Shown: piece after piece, positions 5,723 through 9,994 of the stretch
Numbering within the stretch: position 1 is the first letter of the stretch
Layout: the number at the start of each line of letters is the position of its first letter
NCBI GenBank assembly: GCA_910578385.1
Contig: CAJTQV010000018.1
Location: 1-9,994 of the forward strand
Origin: an uncultured Muribaculaceae bacterium
GTDB lineage: Bacteria > Bacteroidota > Bacteroidia > Bacteroidales > Muribaculaceae
DNA: 9,994 nucleotides
Direction: 5' to 3'
Translations under genes and position numbers: made by a program
The notes under the pieces: generated by a model
What the model saw: the letters and a program-made list of their open reading frames with translations, nothing else
Told to the model about the DNA's origin: nothing
The model's database searches: none

Positions 5723-5767
5723 TAACACTTCAAACAATCATTTAGTACAATTAGTTTGTTAGTGTTA
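5723..5767. promoter_or_regulatory. 45-bp imperfect palindrome, candidate operator
   Basis: TAACACT (5723-5729) and AGTGTTA (5761-5767), plus CAAAC (5731-5735) and GTTTG (5754-5758), are inverted about one centre near 5745. The site lies in the 211-base interval between the repressor gene and the divergent HTH_17 gene, where an autoregulating repressor would bind. The identity of the binding protein is inferred. Confidence 0.45.
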
Positions 5768-5804
5768 ATGCAACTACCTAATTTAGATTAATTATTTCTA
5801 ATTG

Positions 5805-5812
5805 CAAAGATA
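5805..5812 (-). promoter_or_regulatory. possible -7 box of the repressor gene
   Basis: On the minus strand this reads TATCTTTG, matching TAnnTTTG. No good TTTG -33 box lies at the expected distance. If used, it gives a leader of about 125 bases containing the palindrome at 5723-5767. For the rightward operon starting at 5885 I found no good consensus promoter. Confidence 0.4.
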
Positions 5813-5884
5813 ATCATTTTTCTAAACATAGCTAATGGTTGCTAAAAGAAAAAATGTCAAACAGCTTATAAAACGGATACGACT

Positions 5885-6160
5885 ATGAGTGAAGACAGAC
5901 GCATAACAATGAGGCTCACAAGGATTGAGAACACCCTTGAAGAGATAAAGCGGAACATCACCGCACCGGTGCCTCCCGACAGAAAGATAACCGTGCGTGA
6001 GGCGGCGGAGATCATGCACTGTTCAGACCAGCGTGTACGCGACGCGATACATGACGGCTCCCTGAAAGCGGAGCGTAACGGGCGGCGTTTTTTCCTCTCT
6101 CTTTACGATGTGAGGGAGCGTGCCGGATACGCAACACTTGAAAAAAAACGGCAGACCTGA
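5885..6160 (+). CDS. small helix-turn-helix protein (HTH_17, excisionase-like)
   Basis: A 91-residue protein. Residues 8-26 form an amphipathic helix, possibly a short coiled coil. Residues 35-78 are a winged HTH of the MerR/excisionase type: KITVREAAEIMHCSDQRVRDAIHDG, then LKAERNGRRFFLSLYDVRE. This fold is used by excisionases and small regulators of Bacteroidetes mobile elements. It is the first gene rightward of the repressor, separated by the palindrome region, and 26 bases before the next gene. It could be the excision factor, a regulator, or a replication accessory protein. The fold is clear; the exact role is not. Confidence 0.8.
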   Translation: MSEDRRITMRLTRIENTLEEIKRNITAPVPPDRKITVREAAEIMHCSDQRVRDAIHDGSLKAERNGRRFFLSLYDVRERAGYATLEKKRQT

Positions 6161-6186
6161 TTCATTTAATCTTAAAGGACGAAATT

Positions 6187-6462
6187 ATGACTACACAACA
6201 GATCAAAGAGATTGACTCCAAGTGTCTTAACGACTATCTCGCCACGCTACCCCATACTGACCACCGTTTTTTCGTGACAGCGGTAGTAAGAGCCTGCGGA
6301 GAAGGCATCAAACGCAAGACATTCTATAACTGGAAAGCCGGATGCTGCTGCATACCCTCCTTCTGCAAGAAAGAGATAGAGAGGATTGCCGGATGTGTGG
6401 TGTTCCCGAAGGAACTATATGTGACAGACCGCGATGTTGACACTCCAAGCGGAAAAGCCTGA
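6187..6462 (+). CDS. hypothetical protein of the replication cassette, HTH-like
   Basis: A 91-residue protein, not recognised. An AAAGGACG sequence 6-13 bases before the ATG is a good ribosome-binding site, unlike most genes here. Residues 34-62 (VRACGEGIKRKTFYNWKAGC..IPSFCKKEIERIAG) look like a recognition-helix segment similar to XRE-type DNA-binding proteins (a 'tFYNWkaG' followed by a helix), so DNA binding is plausible. Five of its six cysteines fall in about 34 residues (including Cys-Cys-Cys at 53-55), which is unusual. It lies between the HTH_17 gene and the replication initiator gene. Confidence 0.65.
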   Translation: MTTQQIKEIDSKCLNDYLATLPHTDHRFFVTAVVRACGEGIKRKTFYNWKAGCCCIPSFCKKEIERIAGCVVFPKELYVTDRDVDTPSGKA

Positions 6463-6514
6463 GGCATACGCACAACTCCAATATATATGTACCCCAAGAA
6501 TATAAACAGCCGAA

Positions 6515-7312
6515 ATGAACCGTTCATGGATACCCGTAATGCACTATCTCCGCGACGTGGAATGGCTCTACTCCGAGAGCCGGATGGTACATCTCTGGCT
6601 GGAGATACTTTTCCGCGTGCATAGAGCCAAAGGCACATATCCCATAAAAGGCACGACAATAGACATCCTGCCCGGTCAGTTCGTGGCCTCGACACGAAAA
6701 CTGGCCGCCTCAATCGGAGCGGACAAAGATACAGTAGGAAGATACATGAGGATTTTTGAGGCGCAGAAGTGGATACGGCGACTTGAAATAGGCAACGCGA
6801 CATTATACACGGTGCTTGTCATGGATCAGATACCCGGCTTTTCAATCATGGCTCCATCGGATACAACGGCTATCGGGGCTTCTTCAGAAGCTCAATCCCC
6901 CACAAATGGGGACACTTCTTCCGACACTGTTGGGGACACCTTTGGGGACATATATTATATAGATAATAATATAAATAAAAATTCTCTCTCCCCCGCGCGT
7001 GAAGGAGAAGTTTTTGAAATTTTTTCAAAGGATACGGCTTCGCTCGACGAAATAGCCGGAGCCTTGCACTGCGAAAGGAAGATACTTGAAAATATGCTTC
7101 CTGACTTTTTTCAGGAGTGCAGGATCAAGAAAAAGAATCATCAGACCGTGCAGGAGTGCAAGGATCATTTTTTCAACTGGGCCCGCGCCCGATTAGAACG
7201 AGAACGGAACAATGGCATACCCAAAGAAAATAAACCCGGCGGAAGCCGTCAGGGAAATCAGAGAGGCCGCAGAACGCCGATCAAACCGAACTGTGGACTT
7301 ATCGAGGATTAG
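6515..7312 (+). CDS. DnaD-like / winged-helix replication initiation protein
   Basis: A 265-residue protein resembling replication proteins of Bacteroidales phages and integrative elements. Residues 1-60 (SWIPVMHYLRDVEWLYSES... and DILPGQFVAST) begin a winged helix that continues with RKLAASIGADKDTVGRYMRIFEAQKWIRRL at 61-90. Residues 110-160 are a low-complexity polar linker with GDT/GDI repeats. Residues 163-228 form a C-terminal helical domain (VFEIFSKDTASLDEIAG ... ILENMLPDFFQECRIKK ... HFFNWARARLERE) like those in Bacteroidales DnaD-type proteins. The tail is basic. It probably binds an element origin and works with the helicase loader encoded next. The end overlaps the next gene by 101 bases in another frame. 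The precise family name is uncertain. Confidence 0.78.
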   Translation: MNRSWIPVMHYLRDVEWLYSESRMVHLWLEILFRVHRAKGTYPIKGTTIDILPGQFVASTRKLAASIGADKDTVGRYMRIFEAQKWIRRLEIGNATLYTVLVMDQIPGFSIMAPSDTTAIGASSEAQSPTNGDTSSDTVGDTFGDIYYIDNNINKNSLSPAREGEVFEIFSKDTASLDEIAGALHCERKILENMLPDFFQECRIKKKNHQTVQECKDHFFNWARARLERERNNGIPKENKPGGSRQGNQRGRRTPIKPNCGLIED

Positions 7313-7919
7313 CGAATACAAGACACTTTTCATGCAGTGTGCCGTTGCTGTCTGCCCGGGCTTCACAGTGAGGGAAGAAATGAAACCGGCATACAACGAC
7401 ATCGTTCACTGGGCGGTGATGGACTATGACGGCAACCTTGATCCGGACAAGGGGCTTCTTATTTGGGGCGACATAGGTACGGGCAAATCCACCATGCTGA
7501 AAATCATCAGGGAGTTCTGCTACCTTGTGAGGCCGCACATCGAGGGCAACCGGTATTATTTCCGGATAGACAACGTGATTGATGTATGCGCCGCTTACGC
7601 CGATGAGTCAATATACGGAGGCTACCGGGGCATCAGGCAGTATATCGACAGTCCAAGACAGGCGTTTGACGAACTTGGCAGCGAGACATTGCCGACAGGA
7701 AGGTACGGCAACTTCGAGAATGTTATGCAGTACATCTTCCAGTCACGCTACGACAACCGCTACCACCAGTTCACCCATGCCACCACCAACTTCACAATCG
7801 ACCAGATACAGGAGGCCTATGGCGAGAGGATATATGACCGCTTCAAGGAGATGTTCAATTTCGTCGCCTTGCGAGGAAAGACATTCAGGATAAACACTCA
7901 AAAGAACATGGAAAAATGA
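7212..7919 (+). CDS. DnaC-like helicase-loader ATPase
   Basis: A 235-residue AAA+ ATPase of the DnaC/IstB-like group, expected to load the replicative helicase onto element DNA. Walker A is GDIGTGKST (86-94), Walker B AFDELG (151-156, D153/E154), sensor 1 HATTNF (189-194), and RIYDRFKEMF (206-215) carries the arginine expected near the C-terminal end of the domain. Residues 1-80 are the N-terminal region that would contact helicase or initiator. The ATG at 7212 gives a 101-base overlap with the preceding gene; Met41 at 7332 would avoid it but would drop the VDLSRISEYKTLFMQ part, which reads as normal protein. Its stop overlaps the next start by 4 bases (ATGA), so translation is probably coupled. 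Confidence 0.87.
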   Translation: MAYPKKINPAEAVREIREAAERRSNRTVDLSRISEYKTLFMQCAVAVCPGFTVREEMKPAYNDIVHWAVMDYDGNLDPDKGLLIWGDIGTGKSTMLKIIREFCYLVRPHIEGNRYYFRIDNVIDVCAAYADESIYGGYRGIRQYIDSPRQAFDELGSETLPTGRYGNFENVMQYIFQSRYDNRYHQFTHATTNFTIDQIQEAYGERIYDRFKEMFNFVALRGKTFRINTQKNMEK

Positions 7920-8158
7920 AAGACAACGTACAACCTACACCCATAGATTGGGAACAGCGGAAATATGACCTTGCGGTCGCGCTGTATTATCACGACATTC
8001 GGTTGTCGGATGTCGTGACTCCGGAGAACCGTCTTACAAGGTGGCCAGCGCATATCAGCCTCTCCGCAGAGATGGCAGTGGAAGCCGCCGAAGTTTTCAT
8101 AAACGCATACCGCCGGCAGGCGGTGATGGAAAGTGGGGAGAAAAGCCATGCGCCCTGA
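7916..8158 (+). CDS. hypothetical protein, 80 residues
   Basis: A small protein of unknown function. Its ATG overlaps the DnaC-like stop by 4 bases, and its own end overlaps the next gene by 11 bases, so it is read as part of the operon. Residues 10-35 (IDWEQRKYDLAVALYYHDIRLSDV) and 48-68 (SLSAEMAVEAAEVFINAYRRQ) should be helices; there is no membrane segment or signal peptide. Small proteins of this sort, following a helicase loader, are common in Bacteroidales phages and elements, but I recognise no family. Confidence 0.7.
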   Translation: MKDNVQPTPIDWEQRKYDLAVALYYHDIRLSDVVTPENRLTRWPAHISLSAEMAVEAAEVFINAYRRQAVMESGEKSHAP

Positions 8159-8381
8159 TTTTCACAGGATAGTCCCCGATTTGCTATATTCGGTGATGGC
8201 GGCAAGAAAATTGCTCGGCATAAGCCATACAACGATTTACGAATACATGAGGCAATCGCCCCCGGTACTCCCATACCGCCGCTCGGAAAACGGCTGGCAC
8301 AGGCTGATACTCGGAAGCGACATAATTTTCCTGCTCGACCACCCGCAGGTCAAGCGGGGAAGAAAACGGAAGAACCGATAA
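8148..8381 (+). CDS. small helix-turn-helix protein (excisionase/MerR-like)
   Basis: A 77-residue protein beginning MRPDFHRIVPDLLYS. A GTG at 8133 would add five residues, but the ATG at 8148 follows a GGGAG ribosome-binding sequence and is preferred. Residues 15-62 read as a winged HTH: SVMAARKLLGISHTTIYEYMRQSP, then YRRSENGWHRLILGSDIIFLLD. The C-terminus is strongly basic (VKRGRKRKNR). It is the last gene of the rightward cassette and the second small HTH protein in it, so one of the two may be the excisionase. It ends 10 bases before a convergent gene. Confidence 0.75.
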   Translation: MRPDFHRIVPDLLYSVMAARKLLGISHTTIYEYMRQSPPVLPYRRSENGWHRLILGSDIIFLLDHPQVKRGRKRKNR

Positions 8382-8391
8382 AACGGCACTG

Positions 8392-8763
8392 TCAGTTCCA
8401 GAGATACCACGGCGAGGGGCGCGGAGCGGCGAAGGCTTCGGAGAGGTCGATGGCGAGTAGCCATGCCCGGGTGCGTATGCCGTCCATGTCGGAGAGTGTT
8501 TGGGCATATCGGCTCTCTCCGGCACCCGAAATCCGGCACCACTGCCGCGCGAAGATGTCGGGTTGGAAAGCGTCGATGAACGACAGTATGTCGTCCACCA
8601 GCGAAGTCGGTTTGCTACCGGTCATGTCGGCTGAGAAGCAGAACGGCACTCCGCTCTCGGTATTCCGCCGGAAATCGAAAGAGGTGATGTTTCCGTCTCT
8701 CACATTGGCGGTCACACTCCAGCCGCATTGTGCGGCAACTTGGATTATGGTTTGTAAAATCAT
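8392..8763 (-). CDS. conserved hypothetical protein of Bacteroidales mobile elements
   Basis: A 123-residue soluble protein. It begins with a helix (ILQTIIQVAAQCGWSV), followed by strands (NITSFDFRR, GVPFCFSADM) and a long helical half (SLVDDILSFIDAFQPDIFARQW, then AQTLSDMDGIRTRAWLLAIDLSEAF). The layout resembles a family seen on Bacteroidales conjugative transposons in which a short beta domain is followed by 'D..I..a...fD.e.aa..w' and 'dm......w.ml.dla..l' helices; this is from memory and is not certain. It is the leftmost gene of the minus-strand block, convergent with the HTH gene at 8148-8381. Function unknown. Confidence 0.65.
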   Translation of the reverse strand: MILQTIIQVAAQCGWSVTANVRDGNITSFDFRRNTESGVPFCFSADMTGSKPTSLVDDILSFIDAFQPDIFARQWCRISGAGESRYAQTLSDMDGIRTRAWLLAIDLSEAFAAPRPSPWYLWN

Positions 8764-8779
8764 GTCAGTACACGTTTAT

Positions 8780-8855
8780 GTCTGCCACGTCCGGCATGGA
8801 GGTGGCAGACCGAATTTTTCGGTAATGTCAGCCGTGGCACAACACCACGGCTGAC
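8780..8855. other. three tandem hairpins in the intergenic gap
   Basis: GTCTGCCAC (8780-8788) pairs perfectly with GTGGCAGAC (8802-8810). ACCGAA (8809-8814) pairs with TTCGGT (8818-8823) around TTT. GTCAGCCGTGG (8827-8837) pairs perfectly with CCACGGCTGAC (8845-8855) around a 7-base loop. All fall in the 100 bases between two minus-strand genes. The 11-bp stem lies just after the DUF2958 stop and could end or stabilise that transcript, but no T-run follows it, so it is not a classic terminator. Confidence 0.6.
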
Positions 8856-8863
8856 GTGTTCGG

Positions 8864-9226
8864 TCAATCATAAAGGCGGTTCAAGAAGTCTTGAAGCCTC
8901 TCATCGCTTATTTGCCCTATGGGGCATGGGGTGAAATACGGCATTTGTATCACTCGGATAATGCCGAAGCCTTGTTTGCGATAGTCAAGTTCGACATCGG
9001 CAAGTTCTTTGAGCGACACATAGCCGTATTCATCTTCGCCGAGTCCGACCACTATGCAGTAAAGGATTGTATCGTCTCCCTCTTTGCCTCCTTCAAGCAC
9101 AAACCAACAGATATTTCCGATAGTGAATATCGCCACGCACACGGCATTTCTCTCCTTGCCGTCCTGCGAGTACAGAGGATAGTCCTTTATGGCTTCCTCA
9201 AATTTCGGTGTCAACAGTCTGTTCAT
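8864..9226 (-). CDS. DUF2958-like protein
   Basis: A 120-residue protein beginning MNRLLTPKFEEAIKDYPLYSQDGK, the typical DUF2958 start (LL......PLYSQ). This continues into AVCVAIFTIGNICWFVLEGGKEGDDTILYCIVVGLGEDEYGYVSLKELADVEL, which matches the family pattern of a beta-rich core with 'FfG.VvGle.E.GYfsL.EL'. DUF2958 proteins are common on plasmids and conjugative elements and their function is unknown. The start is 2 bases after the stop of the 55-residue gene upstream, so they are co-translated. Length is about that of the family. Confidence 0.8.
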   Translation of the reverse strand: MNRLLTPKFEEAIKDYPLYSQDGKERNAVCVAIFTIGNICWFVLEGGKEGDDTILYCIVVGLGEDEYGYVSLKELADVELDYRKQGFGIIRVIQMPYFTPCPIGQISDERLQDFLNRLYD

Positions 9227-9228
9227 AG

Positions 9229-9396
9229 TCAGTCAAATTCAATTTCATCTTCGTAAAGTTCAATCCTCGCGCCACTGCTTACCTCGATGATGAAGCGGTA
9301 GCCGTTCAGTCCTACGATTGTGCCACGGTGGTAGCCTCGCCACGGTGTCAGCAACTCGCACTGGCGTCCGTATTCGGGAAAATCGGTGTCGTTCAT
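9229..9396 (-). CDS. hypothetical 55-residue protein, SH3-like
   Basis: A small open frame that reads MNDTDFPEYGRQCELLTPWR and ends in GARIELYEDEIEFD. It overlaps the stop of the upstream gene by 4 bases (ATGA) and ends 2 bases before the DUF2958 start, so it fits exactly in an otherwise empty 165-base gap. The alternating strand pattern (CELLTPWRGYHRGTIVGLNGYRFIIEV) suggests a small SH3/KOW-like beta barrel. The function is unknown. Confidence 0.75.
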   Translation of the reverse strand: MNDTDFPEYGRQCELLTPWRGYHRGTIVGLNGYRFIIEVSSGARIELYEDEIEFD

Positions 9397-9713
9397 ACGC
9401 TTTTATCCTTTAGTTCCTTATATTCGGGGTCATAGATTTCATCGCCGTTCATCAGTGTGTCGTACATCATCGCCGCTCTCCGGGCTGTCGTTTCGTTCCG
9501 CTCGTCATAATAGCCGGTGCGGTAGTTGACAGCGAGCTGACGGATATAAGCCACGCACACCTTGAAAGCCTGCGACTGCAAATAGCGGTGTATTGTGGCG
9601 AGTGCCTTTCCTGTGTTGGTTGCGGATTGCATTTTGCCGTTGACAAAGTTGTCAAACGCCACGACAAATTCCTTGTCGTTGTTGGATATTGCTATTCCGT
9701 TATAATTTTCCAT
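9393..9713 (-). CDS. conserved hypothetical protein of Bacteroidales conjugative elements
   Basis: A 106-residue helical protein (MENYNGIAISNNDKEFVVAF, TGKALATIHRYLQSQAFKVC, YIRQLAVNYRTGYYDERNET). I recall close relatives starting 'NYNGIAIS..DKEFV' with 'GKALATIHRYLQSQ.FK' on Bacteroides conjugative transposons, always in such small-gene operons; that is memory, not a search. Residues 35-66 and 70-95 form long helices. No catalytic motif is visible. The stop overlaps the next start by 4 bases. Confidence 0.75.
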   Translation of the reverse strand: MENYNGIAISNNDKEFVVAFDNFVNGKMQSATNTGKALATIHRYLQSQAFKVCVAYIRQLAVNYRTGYYDERNETTARRAAMMYDTLMNGDEIYDPEYKELKDKSV

Positions 9714-9724
9714 GTTCTTATGAT

Positions 9725-9925
9725 TTAGATTGTTGCCTGATTGTAGATTGAGGGTTCGGAGGTCACGTTGTAGATGTAGTTGCCACAGCGTACCAAAAGG
9801 CAGTTCTCGCCATAGTAGAGTTTTTTCATGCCCCTAATGGAGCCGGAGCGGTGGAAATTTGGGAACTGCCCGATATTGAGCCGTTTGCCCTCTGCTACTT
9901 TCATTCTTTTTACTCGCATAGTCAT
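9725..9925 (-). CDS. conserved hypothetical protein (possibly partial)
   Basis: A 66-residue protein that reads RLNIGQFPNFHRSGSIRGMK and then KLYYGENCLLVRCGNYIYNV. Similar 'G.FPNF.R.GSI.GM..LYYG.....VRCG.YIYNV' proteins occur on Bacteroidales conjugative elements, by memory. The same frame stays open upstream for 23 more codons to the window edge (ALPEKLKELQTKGRKLTQ...), so this could be the C-terminal part of a longer protein. The cluster of Met codons at 9925 and the normal-looking family start favour a short protein. The gap to the next gene is 11 bases. Confidence 0.65.
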   Translation of the reverse strand: MTMRVKRMKVAEGKRLNIGQFPNFHRSGSIRGMKKLYYGENCLLVRCGNYIYNVTSEPSIYNQATI

Positions 9926-9994
9926 TTGATGTTTGAGCGTTTGAGTTAATTTTCTCCCTTTTGTTTGAAGCTCTTTGAGCTTCTCCGGCAGGGC

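Noticed and set aside
6324..6803. 159-codon minus-strand frame
   Set aside because: It runs antisense to two better-supported plus-strand genes, and its Arg/Ser/Pro-rich composition is typical of a shadow frame.
3600..8400. attR or a second end of the integrase element
   Set aside because: I looked for a copy of the small RNA terminator region near 8382-8400 and saw only a weak GTCACT/CACTGTCAG likeness, which is not enough to call.
8450..8854. 134-codon plus-strand frame
   Set aside because: It is antisense to the 123-residue gene and runs through the hairpins; no recognisable domain.
1..9994. CRISPR arrays and insertion sequences
   Set aside because: No regularly spaced long direct repeats and no transposase-like protein were found; the short repeats present are 6-11 bp and fit binding sites.

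Overview
The window looks like accessory DNA of a Bacteroidales bacterium, possibly Muribaculaceae/Bacteroidaceae; the family level is a guess. Three things support this: good TAnnTTTG (-7) promoters, one with a TTTG -33 box; weak or absent Shine-Dalgarno sequences before most starts; and a set of small proteins typical of Bacteroidales conjugative elements (PcfK, PcfJ, DUF2958 and conserved hypotheticals). No rRNA, tRNA or CRISPR array was seen.

Layout. (1) Positions 1-1212, minus strand: a compact operon of a small two-helix membrane protein, PcfK-like protein and PcfJ-like protein, which runs off the left edge. (2) Positions 1213-2048: about 830 bases without a convincing gene but rich in structure. 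It has a long imperfect inverted repeat, with a perfect 21-bp pair, spanning the start of the membrane protein gene; two large adjacent stem-loops at 1542-1711; a symmetric array of four GTTCAA half-sites at 1813-1871; and a hairpin at 1939-1955. (3) Positions 2049-3362, plus strand: a stand-alone archaeal-type AAA ATPase with a C-terminal DUF234/PD-(D/E)XK-like domain, behind a very good Bacteroidetes promoter. (4) Positions 3436-3609: a probable small RNA transcription unit bounded by a -7 promoter and an intrinsic terminator. (5) Positions 3610-4057: gene-free, with two families of short repeats (TTAGCA and GTACCACA/TGTGGTAC) before an integrase, as expected for an integrase attachment region. 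(6) Positions 4058-8381: an integrase-led module. It has a Bacteroidetes tyrosine recombinase, a divergent small HTH repressor-like protein, and a rightward run of six small genes: an HTH_17 protein, a hypothetical protein, a DnaD-like replication initiator, a DnaC-like helicase loader overlapping it by 101 bp, a hypothetical protein, and a second small HTH protein. (7) Positions 8392-9994, minus strand: a tightly packed operon of small conserved proteins typical of Bacteroidales conjugative elements, with three tandem hairpins in its only sizeable gap.

Reading as a whole. The outer blocks (1 and 7) are both minus strand and both carry conjugative-element genes. The centre is an integrase, regulator and replication-loading cassette plus an ATPase gene. 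The simplest model, an inference, is a small integrative element nested in, or abutting, a Bacteroidales conjugative element. The integrase, the divergent repressor and the two HTH/excisionase-like proteins would control integration and excision. The DnaD-like and DnaC-like proteins would bring the host helicase to an element origin. The clearest candidates for undescribed biology are the non-coding structures at 1191-1871, the small RNA at 3450-3609, and a putative sliding-clamp-binding tail on the PcfK-like protein.
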